From: an uncultured Clostridia bacterium
GTDB taxonomy: Bacteria > Bacillota > Clostridia > Oscillospirales > Acutalibacteraceae
Direction: 5' to 3'
Length of the DNA: 13,032 bases
Assembly (NCBI GenBank): GCA_946410005.1
Contig: CAMJYS010000011.1
Span: 1-13,032, forward strand
Within the stretch, counting starts at the first letter, position 1, and every line of letters starts with the position of its first letter. Shown one piece after another: positions 5,161 through 12,104 of the stretch. The position numbers and the translations under genes were made by a program. The notes beneath the pieces were generated by a model. That model saw only the letters and a program-made list of their open reading frames with translations. It did not search any database and was not told where the DNA came from.

Positions 5161-5400
5161 ATGGGAAATAAAAAAAATAATACAGATAAACCGAGTGTAT
5201 TTTCTAAAATCAAGAAGTTTTTTTTAGATTATAAAGTAGAATTTAAAAAAATTGTTTGGCCGACTCAGAAAACCGTTTTTAAAAATACCGGCGTAGTGTT
5301 AACCATGATTTTTATTATGGGAATTTTTGTAGCAGCGCTCGATGTTGGATTTAGAGGACTTTTGGGTCTTGTTATGTCTGTTTCGAGCAATATTAACTGA
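5161..5400 (+). CDS. secE: Preprotein translocase subunit SecE
   Basis: 79 residues, the short single-span form found in Gram-positive bacteria. A charged cytoplasmic N-terminus leads to the conserved motif EFKKIVWPT (27-35) on the amphipathic helix, then one transmembrane helix (about 44-62). SecE clamps SecY in the protein-conducting channel of the plasma membrane. AGGAGG lies just before the ATG. The stop codon is followed 16 bases later by nusG, whose ribosome binding site overlaps the end of secE. Confidence 0.95.
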   Translation: MGNKKNNTDKPSVFSKIKKFFLDYKVEFKKIVWPTQKTVFKNTGVVLTMIFIMGIFVAALDVGFRGLLGLVMSVSSNIN

Positions 5401-5416
5401 GGGAGCGATTATATAG

Positions 5417-5938
5417 ATGTCAGAAGAAGCAAAATGGTATGTTGTACATACTTATTCCGGATATGAAAATAAAGTCGCTTCAAACTTAGAAAAAGCTATC
5501 GAAAATAAATCTTTGGGCAATATGATTCAAGAGGTAAAAATTCCGACAGAAATAGTCACTGAGATAAAAGATGGGAAAGAAAAAAGTACAGAACGTAAAA
5601 TATTTCCCGGATATGTTCTTGTAAAGATGGTATTGAATGATAAATCTTGGTACATTGTGCGAAATACTCGTGGTTGCACAGGTTTTGTCGGACAATCAAC
5701 CAAACCTCTTCCCCTTTCGCCGGAAGAAGTTAAAAAACTAGGCGTAGAAACTGAAAATGTTGAACTGGCGTATAATGTCGGTGACGTTGTAAGCATTATA
5801 GACGGACCTCTCGCCAATATGACGGGAACCGTTACAAGTATAAACAAAAAAACAAAAAAAGCTTATGTTAATGTTTCTATGTTCGGCCGGGAAACTCCGG
5901 CAGAACTTGAGCTTATACAACTAAAACCGGTTATGTAG
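5417..5938 (+). CDS. nusG: Transcription termination/antitermination factor NusG
   Basis: 173 residues. The NGN domain begins with KWYVVHTYSGYENKVASNL and includes FPGYVLVKM (63-71), the face that contacts the RNA polymerase clamp. A linker is followed by a C-terminal KOW domain from about residue 121 (VGDVVSIIDGPLANMTGTV). NusG modulates RNA polymerase pausing and elongation. GAGGGAG (5399-5405) is the ribosome binding site. Its position between secE and rplK matches the conserved order across bacteria. Confidence 0.97.
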   Translation: MSEEAKWYVVHTYSGYENKVASNLEKAIENKSLGNMIQEVKIPTEIVTEIKDGKEKSTERKIFPGYVLVKMVLNDKSWYIVRNTRGCTGFVGQSTKPLPLSPEEVKKLGVETENVELAYNVGDVVSIIDGPLANMTGTVTSINKKTKKAYVNVSMFGRETPAELELIQLKPVM

Positions 5939-6031
5939 AAAATATTTTATCATATAACAGCAATGTTTTAAGTGGGAGAAATAAAATATTGATTATTTCG
6001 AAATTTACCACAAAATTTGGAGGTGCGAACA

Positions 6032-6460
6032 TTGGCTGAAAAAAAAGTCAACGCAATTGTTAAATTACAAATTCCCGCAGGTAAGGCTACGCCTGCACCA
6101 CCTGTCGGCTCTGCATTGGGACCGCATGGTATCAATATTATGAATTTCACAAAAGAATTTAATGACCGTACAAAAGATCAAATGGGAATGATTATCCCTG
6201 TAGTTATCACTATTTATGCGGATCGTTCATTTACTTTTGTAACAAAAACCCCACCGGCTCCGGTTCTCATAAAAAAAGCTTGTGGTTTAGAGTCCGGTTC
6301 AGGTGTTCCAAATAAAACAAAAGTTGGAAAAATCACCAAAAAACAAATTGAAGAAATTGCAACAATTAAGACACCCGATTTAAACGCAGCTTGTTTAGAC
6401 ACAGCAATGAGCATGATAGCAGGTACTGCCAGAAGCATGGGTATAGAGGTTGTTGACTAA
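6032..6460 (+). CDS. rplK: 50S ribosomal protein L11
   Basis: 142 residues from a TTG start, with GGAGGTG (6019-6025) six bases upstream; earlier in-frame codons overlap that site. The N-terminal domain has the proline motif PAPPVG (21-26) and the C-terminal domain the RNA-binding motif ending [12 protein letters not shown]11 with 23S rRNA forms the GTPase-associated stalk base. Oddity: the usual sequence GPALGQxG reads GSALGPHG here, so the third proline of the thiostrepton-contact region is Ser27 and the usual Gln is Pro. The gene is cotranscribed with rplA, 61 bases downstream. Confidence 0.96.
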   Translation: MAEKKVNAIVKLQIPAGKATPAPPVGSALGPHGINIMNFTKEFNDRTKDQMGMIIPVVITIYADRSFTFVTKTPPAPVLIKKACGLESGSGVPNKTKVGKITKKQIEEIATIKTPDLNAACLDTAMSMIAGTARSMGIEVVD

Positions 6461-6521
6461 TACCCCGAGCGTGGGAGGAAAAAATCCGATTTTACCACTA
6501 ATTCAGGAGGAAAACAGAAAA

Positions 6522-7220
6522 ATGAAACATGGAAAAAAATATAATGAAAGTGCAAAATCTTTCGAACAAAAAAATTTTTATGATGCAAAAGAAGCGATTG
6601 ATATTTGTGTAAAAACCGCTAAAGCTTCTTTTGACGAAACAGTCGAGCTTCATGTACGTTTAGGAGTTGACTCACGTCACGCCGATCAACAGGTTCGTGG
6701 TGCTCTTGTTCTTCCAAACGGAACAGGAAAAAAAGTGAAAATTTTAGCTATCTGTAAGGGCGAAAATGAAAAATTGGCACAAGAAGCCGGTGCAGATTAT
6801 GTCGGAGCTGAAGAAATGGCTCAAAAAATACAGAGCGAAAACTGGATGGATTTCGACGTATTAATCACAACACCTGATATGATGGGTGTTGTCGGTAGAC
6901 TCGGTAAGATTTTGGGACCAAGAGGTTTAATGCCAAATCCAAAAGCCGGTACTGTTACAACAAATATCGCTAAGGCCATTCAAGAAGCTAAGGCCGGTAA
7001 GATTGAATATCGTTTGGACAAAACCAACATTATTCACTGCCCAATCGGGAAGGCTTCTTTCGGTGCGGAAAAACTTTACGAAAACTTTGAAGCACTCATG
7101 GGAGCAATTATAAAAGCAAAACCTGAAGCAAGCAAAGGCCAATACATCAGGTCATGTGTGGTTTCATCTACAATGGGTCCGGGAGTTAAAATAAATTCCG
7201 GAAAACTTGAAAGTATGTAA
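6522..7220 (+). CDS. rplA: 50S ribosomal protein L1
   Basis: 232 residues, close to the E. coli protein (234). It begins [10 protein letters not shown] and carries the family signature [20 protein letters not shown] in the RNA-binding domain, and ends with a GPGVKI-type C-terminus. ATG at 6522 is supported by AGGAGG (6505-6510) and by alignment to the usual L1 N-terminus; a longer reading from 6450 overlapping rplK is not needed. L1 builds the mobile stalk at the E site and in some bacteria represses its own L11-L1 operon by binding the mRNA. The next promoter begins four bases after the stop. Confidence 0.97.
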   Translation: MKHGKKYNESAKSFEQKNFYDAKEAIDICVKTAKASFDETVELHVRLGVDSRHADQQVRGALVLPNGTGKKVKILAICKGENEKLAQEAGADYVGAEEMAQKIQSENWMDFDVLITTPDMMGVVGRLGKILGPRGLMPNPKAGTVTTNIAKAIQEAKAGKIEYRLDKTNIIHCPIGKASFGAEKLYENFEALMGAIIKAKPEASKGQYIRSCVVSSTMGPGVKINSGKLESM

Positions 7221-7223
7221 TTG

Positions 7224-7252
7224 TTGACAAATCTATTTTTGTATGATATATT
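7224..7252 (+). promoter_or_regulatory. Promoter of the rplJ-rplL unit, directly behind rplA
   Basis: TTGACA (7224-7229), 17 bases, TATATT (7247-7252), with TG one base before the -10 (7244-7245). The start would be near 7259, so the transcript carries the whole attenuator leader. It gives the stalk proteins L10 and L12 their own control, as expected because L12 is needed in several copies per ribosome. Confidence 0.85.
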
Positions 7253-7268
7253 CATAAATAGTAATGCG

Positions 7269-7384
7269 ATTTTCCGAAGACAGTAGGTGCGTTTATGCTT
7301 AATTTCCTACTTAGGAAAATGCTGATTCGGAAATGTTTTCAGCTTTTTCTTGTTCTTTTGGAACTTCGAAAAGCTGATTTTTTG
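7269..7384 (+). promoter_or_regulatory. L10 leader: ribosomal protein L10(L12) binding site with transcription attenuator
   Basis: A basal helix TTTCCGAA (7271-7278) pairs with TTCGGAAA (7326-7333). Inside, after AGACA, GTAGG (7283-7287) pairs with CCTAC (7306-7310). This arrangement and sequence resemble the conserved L10 leader of Firmicutes. An intrinsic terminator follows: TCAGCTTTTTC (7339-7349) with GAAAAGCTGA (7368-7377), an inner GTTC/GAAC stem, then six T from 7378. GCTGA at 7321-7325 can instead pair with TCAGC at 7339-7343 as an antiterminator. The inferred logic follows the known B. subtilis case: excess L10-L12 complex holds the basal helix, frees the terminator and stops transcription before rplJ. 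Confidence 0.85.
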
Positions 7385-7417
7385 TTTGTGTACTTTAAAT
7401 TTGGAGGTGAATCAACA

Positions 7418-7948
7418 TTGCCTAGTACTAAAATTTTGGAGCAAAAGAAAGCAATTGTCAGCGACATCGCCGAAAAACTGAAAAATTCATGTGCCGGTGT
7501 TGTCGTAAGTTATCAGGGAATAAACGTAGTTGATGATACAAAGCTCAGAAAAGATTTGCGTGATTGCGGAGTTAAATACATGGTGGCGAAAAATACGCTT
7601 TTAAGAAGAGCCGTTGCTGATACAAATATAGCAGACTTGAGCTCATCTTTCGAAGGCTCAACAGCTATCGCAATAAGCGAAAACGATTATGTTGCGGCAT
7701 CAAAAATTCTCTGCGATTTCGCTAAAGACCATGAATTTTTCAAAATTAAATCCGGATTTATTGACGACAAAGTCATAAGTTCAGAAGAAGTTTCAAATCT
7801 TGCAAAACTCCCATCCAGAGAGATTCTTGTGGCTCAGGCGTTGGGAGGACTCAATGCTCCTATTACAGGATTTGCTACTGTCCTTAACGGCATACTTAAA
7901 GGATTAGTAGTAGCATTGAATGCAATTGCTGAAAAGCAAAGCGCATAA
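7418..7948 (+). CDS. rplJ: 50S ribosomal protein L10
   Basis: 176 residues from a TTG start, with GGAGGTGA (7403-7410) seven bases upstream; the protein then begins MPSTKILEQKKAIV as L10 should. A longer reading from within the leader would run across the attenuator and is rejected. The N-terminal domain binds 23S rRNA with L11 (family motifs VVVSYQGI and VAKNTLLRRA). The C-terminal helix (around GLVVALNAIAEKQ) binds L12 dimers to form the stalk. The same protein is the likely ligand of the upstream leader. rplL follows after 42 bases. Confidence 0.96.
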   Translation: MPSTKILEQKKAIVSDIAEKLKNSCAGVVVSYQGINVVDDTKLRKDLRDCGVKYMVAKNTLLRRAVADTNIADLSSSFEGSTAIAISENDYVAASKILCDFAKDHEFFKIKSGFIDDKVISSEEVSNLAKLPSREILVAQALGGLNAPITGFATVLNGILKGLVVALNAIAEKQSA

Positions 7949-7990
7949 TAAAATTTTAAATTTTTTAATAATTTTTGGAGGTAAATAATA

Positions 7991-8368
7991 ATGTCAGAAA
8001 AAGTAACAAAATTAATCGAAGATGTAAAATCATTAACAGTTCTCGAACTCAGCGAACTCGTAAAAGCTCTTGAAGAAGAATTCGGAGTATCAGCAGCAGC
8101 TCCTGTAGCAGTTGCAGCAGCTCCTGTTGCAGGTGGCGCAGCAGCAGCTGAAGAAAAAACAGAATTTGATGTAGTATTAAAAGCAGCAGGCGACAACAAA
8201 ATCAAAGTTGTTAAAGCGGTAAAAGACATCACAGGACTTGGATTAAAAGAAGCAAAAGCAATCGTAGACGAAGCTCCTAAAACAGTAAAAGAAAAAGTTT
8301 CTAAAGAAGCAGCTGAAGACATCAAAAAACAACTCGAAGAACTCGGTGCACAAGTAGAAATAAAATAA
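7991..8368 (+). CDS. rplL: 50S ribosomal protein L7/L12
   Basis: 125 residues. The N-terminal dimerisation/L10-binding helices (1-33) are joined by an Ala/Pro/Val-rich flexible hinge (about 34-54) to the C-terminal domain, which has the elongation-factor contact region [20 protein letters not shown]. The ribosome binding site GGAGG (7977-7981) precedes the ATG. Codon use is strongly narrowed (GCA, GAA, AAA), as expected for one of the most abundant proteins. The gene ends the operon: a strong terminator follows instead of rpoB. Confidence 0.98.
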   Translation: MSEKVTKLIEDVKSLTVLELSELVKALEEEFGVSAAAPVAVAAAPVAGGAAAAEEKTEFDVVLKAAGDNKIKVVKAVKDITGLGLKEAKAIVDEAPKTVKEKVSKEAAEDIKKQLEELGAQVEIK

Positions 8369-8384
8369 TTCTACGTTAAATACC

Positions 8385-8413
8385 ACCTCTCGGAAAAATT
8401 CCGAGAGGTTTTT
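8385..8413 (+). terminator. Strong intrinsic terminator after rplL
   Basis: ACCTCTCGGAA (8385-8395) pairs perfectly with TTCCGAGAGGT (8399-8409), 11 bp with a three-base loop, followed by TTTT-G-TTT. There is no T-run on the minus strand, so it serves the ribosomal operon only. Confidence 0.95.
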
Positions 8414-8608
8414 GTTTCTAAAAATAGTATATTAGTTAAAATTTTTTTCAAATTAGCTATTTTAAAATCATATAATTTTTTCTTATTATTAATAAATATT
8501 TATTTACTAAAAATATTGAAATTGATTATCTATTATTAATTTTAATATCAAAATTTTAATATCCTAATTTCTTCAATTTCGGATGAATAATTCTAAACTC
8601 AAGACATA
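8414..8608. other. AT-rich convergent gap between rplL and ftsQ
   Basis: No gene is seen. The tract holds a 12-base direct repeat AATTTTAATATC (8538-8549 and 8552-8563) and an inverted repeat GAAATTGA/TCAATTTC (8518-8525/8573-8580) enclosing it. The latter might form a loose structure at the end of the ftsQ transcript, but there is no clear terminator on the minus strand. Confidence 0.3.
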
Positions 8609-9430
8609 TCAATTTGGATCAAAATACGAGCGGTTTTCTGATTTTATATTTTTTACATCTAATCTTCCAACGTCTGTTTTGCTAAGTTTTTTCAATATAA
8701 TTTCTTTTGCGGTAATAATTTTATAATCAATATCTGAATCATTTCCCAATTCTATATTTATACGATTGTCATAATTTACAATAATATTATTAATATCAGT
8801 TATATCAATTTCTTTTAATGATAAACCATTCGATTTAAATCCATTGTTCAATTTTTCTAAAAGAATCGGAACTGATTTGTCTTCATAATTAACAGTGCAT
8901 TTATTTATCGAAAACTTTGCTCCAACAACATCAATTAAATCATCAGATTTTTCTGACCTGGTTTCTATAAACTTATTTTTCTTACTTATAACGGCATATT
9001 TCCCTTCTTCTAAATTAAAAGAAAAAGTGGGCTCAGCTTTATCCACTGAAATTTTAACTTTATTCGGAAACTGCACATCAACTTTTACTGAATCGATATA
9101 AGGAAATTTGTCATATATTTTAATTTCCGCCAAAGCATTATTTAAAAACAGTATCTTGTCCCCTATTTTTATTCCGCTTGCATTCATGATTTCTGAGCAA
9201 CTATAAATTTCTGTTTCATTACATTCTATACTCTTTACGGAAAAAATTTTATTTAATACAAAAAGACTTCCAGAAAATATTAACGATATCATACCGAGTA
9301 TAAAAGTCAATATACTCAACCTTCTGAAAAATAAATTTACACGCTTTTTAGCTTTTGAAAAGCGTTTTTTTCTCTTTTTAAATTTTTTTTTTTGCGGTTT
9401 ATTTTTAAGACTATGATTAATATATTTCAT
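8609..9430 (-). CDS. ftsQ: Cell division protein FtsQ/DivIB
   Basis: 273 residues from ATG at 9430. A very basic cytoplasmic N-terminus (about 11-37, mostly Lys/Arg) is followed by one transmembrane helix (about 38-60), a POTRA-like domain beginning at KSIECNETEIYS with the pattern SGIKIGDKIL and ending PNKVKISVDKAEP, then a beta-domain. This is the layout of DivIB, which links FtsL/DivIC to septal wall synthesis outside the membrane. The start is uncertain: CCGGAG (9452-9447) lies 16 bases upstream, further than usual. In-frame TTG 9502 and ATG 9472 give longer versions without a ribosome binding site and overlap a predicted promoter. murA lies upstream, the usual neighbour in clostridial division clusters. 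Confidence 0.85.
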   Translation of the reverse strand: MKYINHSLKNKPQKKKFKKRKKRFSKAKKRVNLFFRRLSILTFILGMISLIFSGSLFVLNKIFSVKSIECNETEIYSCSEIMNASGIKIGDKILFLNNALAEIKIYDKFPYIDSVKVDVQFPNKVKISVDKAEPTFSFNLEEGKYAVISKKNKFIETRSEKSDDLIDVVGAKFSINKCTVNYEDKSVPILLEKLNNGFKSNGLSLKEIDITDINNIIVNYDNRINIELGNDSDIDYKIITAKEIILKKLSKTDVGRLDVKNIKSENRSYFDPN

Positions 9431-9473
9431 AATAATTTTATTAAAACTCCGGAATATTATTTTATATGACATT

Positions 9474-9502
9474 ATTTTAACACATTTTTTATTATGATGC
9501 AA
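9474..9502 (-). promoter_or_regulatory. Putative promoter of ftsQ inside the murA-ftsQ gap
   Basis: Minus-strand TTGCAT (9502-9497), 17 bases, TAAAAT (9479-9474), with TG one base before the -10. Transcription would begin near 9467, supporting the ATG at 9430 as the ftsQ start. AT-rich context makes chance matches possible. Confidence 0.42.
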
Positions 9503-9595
9503 ATTTTCAATTTTGTTTATATCTTAACAAATATTAGAGTTATAAAAATTAAAATCGCAATCAATAATTCTATTTATTATTATATTTTGTTAAAT

Positions 9596-10855
9596 TTATT
9601 CCATACGTTTAATAGAGGCACCGATTTTACAAAGAGTTTCTTCTATTTTTTCATATCCCCTGTCAAGATGTTCTAATCCATAAATTTCTGTAATACCTTC
9701 TGCGCTTAATCCGGCTACAATTAGTGCTGCCGCTCCTCTCAAATCCATAGCGTTTACTTTTGCTCCGGATAATCTTTTCACGCCTTCGACTATTGCGACT
9801 TTATCTTCAACTTTTATATCTGCGCCAAGTCGTAAAAGTTCACCTACATGCTTATATCTATTTGAAAATATATTCTCCACAAATACGCTAGTTCCATCTG
9901 CTGTTGTCGTCATAGCCATAATTGGTGCTTGTGCATCTGTCGGAAATCCTGGATATGGCATAGTTCGTATCAATCTGTTGCAATAAAGCCTAGCAGGTGC
10001 ATCTATTTTAAGTGAACACTTATCAATCGGATTAATTATACAGCCCGCTTCTTCAAAAATAGGAATAACTGAGCTTATGTTATCTTCTACGATATTTTTT
10101 ATTACCACACTTCCTGAGGTAGATGCTACCGCCGCCATATAAGTAATTGCCGCAATTCTGTCAGGTATCACAGTATACTCCGTTCCATGCAGTCTTTCCA
10201 CACCTTCAATAATAATTGTGCCATTGTGTGAATACTTTATATCTGCACCACATTTATTCAAAAAATGTATTAAATCTATTATTTCCGGTTCTTTAGCCGC
10301 ATTGGTTAAAATTGTTGTACCTTTAGCTAATACAGACGCTAAAATTAAATTTTCTGTTGCTCCAACACTTGGGAAAGAAAAAGCTATATTACAACCTATC
10401 AAACCGCTACCGCAATCACATTTTAATTTACCATGTCTTTCATTTATCTTTAAACCCATTTGTCTAAATGAATCAATATGAATGTCTATCGGTCTCGGTC
10501 CTAATTCGCATCCGCCCGGTAAAGAAAGACATGCACTACCTAAAGAAGATACAAGTGCTCCCATAAATATTATAGATGAACGCATTTTTCGCATTAAATT
10601 ATCCGGTATATCGTTCTTTGAAATATTTTTAGAATTTACCACAAAAACATTATTTTCAAACTCAGTTTTACAACCTAAATATTCTAAAATTTTCTTCGTT
10701 ATATGCACGTCTGATATATTTGGACAATTATGAATAATACATTCGTCTTTACAAATAATACAGGCCGCTAAGATTGGCAATATACTGTTTTTGGAACCCT
10801 GAATTTTAACTTCCCCTTCCAAACGTCGTGAACCTTCTATTATTAATTTTTGCAC
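9596..10855 (-). CDS. murA: UDP-N-acetylglucosamine 1-carboxyvinyltransferase MurA
   Basis: 419 residues, the standard length. It transfers enolpyruvate from PEP to UDP-GlcNAc, the first committed step of peptidoglycan synthesis, in the cytoplasm. Active-site residues are present: Lys22-Asn23 in GSKNS, the loop PGGCELGPRP with Cys116 (E. coli Cys115, the fosfomycin target), Asp307 in PGFPTDAQAP (E. coli Asp305), Arg373 in DLRG and Arg399 in HLDRGYE. A cysteine rather than aspartate in the loop predicts fosfomycin sensitivity at the enzyme level. The start is GTG, with AAGGGGTG (10871-10864) eight bases upstream. Firmicutes often have two MurA paralogues; its position beside ftsQ suits the division-cluster copy. 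Confidence 0.97.
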   Translation of the reverse strand: MQKLIIEGSRRLEGEVKIQGSKNSILPILAACIICKDECIIHNCPNISDVHITKKILEYLGCKTEFENNVFVVNSKNISKNDIPDNLMRKMRSSIIFMGALVSSLGSACLSLPGGCELGPRPIDIHIDSFRQMGLKINERHGKLKCDCGSGLIGCNIAFSFPSVGATENLILASVLAKGTTILTNAAKEPEIIDLIHFLNKCGADIKYSHNGTIIIEGVERLHGTEYTVIPDRIAAITYMAAVASTSGSVVIKNIVEDNISSVIPIFEEAGCIINPIDKCSLKIDAPARLYCNRLIRTMPYPGFPTDAQAPIMAMTTTADGTSVFVENIFSNRYKHVGELLRLGADIKVEDKVAIVEGVKRLSGAKVNAMDLRGAAALIVAGLSAEGITEIYGLEHLDRGYEKIEETLCKIGASIKRME

Positions 10856-10958
10856 TTATCATTCACCCCTTAAAAGAAAATTAACCACAAAAATTAATTC
10901 CATTATTTTTTATAATATTCTTTAAATTTTCTTTCGTGATAGCAAAATAATTGTCATC

Positions 10959-10986
10959 TTGACTTTAAGTAAAATATGGGTATGCT
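10959..10986 (+). promoter_or_regulatory. Possible promoter of the flippase-like/glycosyltransferase unit
   Basis: TTGACT (10959-10964), 16 bases, TATGCT (10981-10986): good -35, weak -10. It lies in the divergent gap (10856-11040) between murA and the flippase-like gene. I see no clear promoter for murA in the same gap. Confidence 0.38.
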
Positions 10987-11040
10987 AATATATGAGTTTA
11001 TAAATTTTCGTAAAAATAAGCGTGACTTGGAGTGATATTT

Positions 11041-12102
11041 TTGAAGAAAAAAGTAAATTTAAAATTAATTTTTAATATTGCAACGTTACTTATTCCGCTC
11101 GGAATGATAATATATTTTTTTACATCCGAAAACGGTTTAATGGATTTTCTTGAGAACGCTTCGACTTTTAATTGGTTTTGGATAATAGTTGCATTTGCTT
11201 GCCAACTGTTAAATATTTTTATAGACGCTTATGTTTTATATAGATTTACGAATAATTACAAAAAAACTTATACATTAAAACAATCGCTAAAGACTACTGC
11301 TGTCGGGCAATTTTTTAGCGTTATAACTCCGGGTGCGGTTGGAGGACAACCTGCTCAAATTTATTCTATGAAAAACCAAAATATTGATACCGGAATTGCA
11401 ACTTCTTCGCTGGTTCAAAAATTTTTGGTATATCAAACAACTATAACAATTTACAGTTTTGTCGCTATGCTGTGTAATTTCGACATATTTACCGGTAAAT
11501 TCGGCAGCGCCATGATGAGTTTAGCCTTATTCGGATTTATATCTCATGCAAGCGTAGTTGTATTTATTTTTATGTTTTCGATAAACAAAAGGCTTACAGC
11601 CGGTATTATAAGCCGGTGTTTTAAATTACTTTCAAAAATCAAAATTATAAAAAATCCTGAAGAAACTTCGCAAAAAGTAAACTCTCAGCTCGAGTATTTT
11701 CACGAAAGCAATGTTAAGCTTTATAAAAATAAAAAAATGCTATTTTTAACATGCTTTCTTACTATTGTTCAATTAACGCTGATTTTCTCGATACCGTATG
11801 CAATTTATCTTGCATTTGGATTTAGAGAAGCAAACGTTTTCGACATGATTACAGGTCAGGCATTTGTAACGATGATTTCATCATTTGTGCCGATTCCGGG
11901 AGGCTCAGGAGCGGCAGAAGGATGCTTTGGATTATTCTTTTCGACATATTTCTTACAAAACACTATGAAATCCGCTATACTTGTATGGAGAATAATTTCG
12001 TACTATATGAATATTGTGATTTTTGCTCCATTCTCAAGAATAAAAGATACTCATAAAATTAACGATGATTCTGAAAATAATAAAATTGAGGAGATTAAAT
12101 AG
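11041..12102 (+). CDS. Flippase-like integral membrane protein (MprF/LPG-synthase transmembrane-domain family, UPF0104)
   Basis: 353 residues from TTG at 11041; GGAGTGA (11029-11035) is the ribosome binding site, so an earlier GTG at 11032, inside that site, is unlikely. About seven or eight hydrophobic segments are seen: near 9-27, 46-67, 122-145, 153-177, 232-257, 267-287 and 312-330. Diagnostic motifs are VGQFFSVITPGAVGGQPAQI (88-107) and a GG-rich loop VPIPGGSGAAEGCFG. These define the stand-alone relatives of the MprF membrane domain, proposed to move lipids or lipid-linked sugars across the membrane. There is no aminoacyl-transfer domain, so lysyl-phosphatidylglycerol synthesis is not implied. 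The glycosyltransferase start follows two bases after the stop, so a joint role in glycolipid or surface-glycan assembly is likely. Confidence 0.85.
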   Translation: MKKKVNLKLIFNIATLLIPLGMIIYFFTSENGLMDFLENASTFNWFWIIVAFACQLLNIFIDAYVLYRFTNNYKKTYTLKQSLKTTAVGQFFSVITPGAVGGQPAQIYSMKNQNIDTGIATSSLVQKFLVYQTTITIYSFVAMLCNFDIFTGKFGSAMMSLALFGFISHASVVVFIFMFSINKRLTAGIISRCFKLLSKIKIIKNPEETSQKVNSQLEYFHESNVKLYKNKKMLFLTCFLTIVQLTLIFSIPYAIYLAFGFREANVFDMITGQAFVTMISSFVPIPGGSGAAEGCFGLFFSTYFLQNTMKSAILVWRIISYYMNIVIFAPFSRIKDTHKINDDSENNKIEEIK

Positions 12103-12104
12103 AT

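Noticed and set aside
5991..6041. Short ORF from TTG 5991 overlapping the rplK start, with GGGAG upstream
   Set aside because: Only about 16 codons, no recognisable product, and it ends just after the well-supported rplK start; likely chance.
7295..7417. Upstream extension of the rplJ reading frame through the leader
   Set aside because: It crosses the attenuator hairpin, has no ribosome binding site, and adds residues absent from L10 proteins; TTG 7418 fits the family start.
7834..8325. Long minus-strand ORF opposite rplJ-rplL
   Set aside because: It is an antisense shadow of the alanine-rich, codon-biased rplL; the translation is low-complexity Ser/Ala/Thr with no domain.
8518..8580. Nested repeats in the rplL-ftsQ gap as a possible regulatory or mobile-element end
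   Set aside because: The repeats are made almost entirely of A and T in a very AT-rich tract, so chance occurrence is likely; no transposase or target duplication is seen.
9524..9593. Inverted repeat TTAACAAA/TTTGTTAA between murA and ftsQ as a terminator
   Set aside because: The arms are 54 bases apart, AT-only apart from one C and one G, and lack a following T-run on the minus strand.
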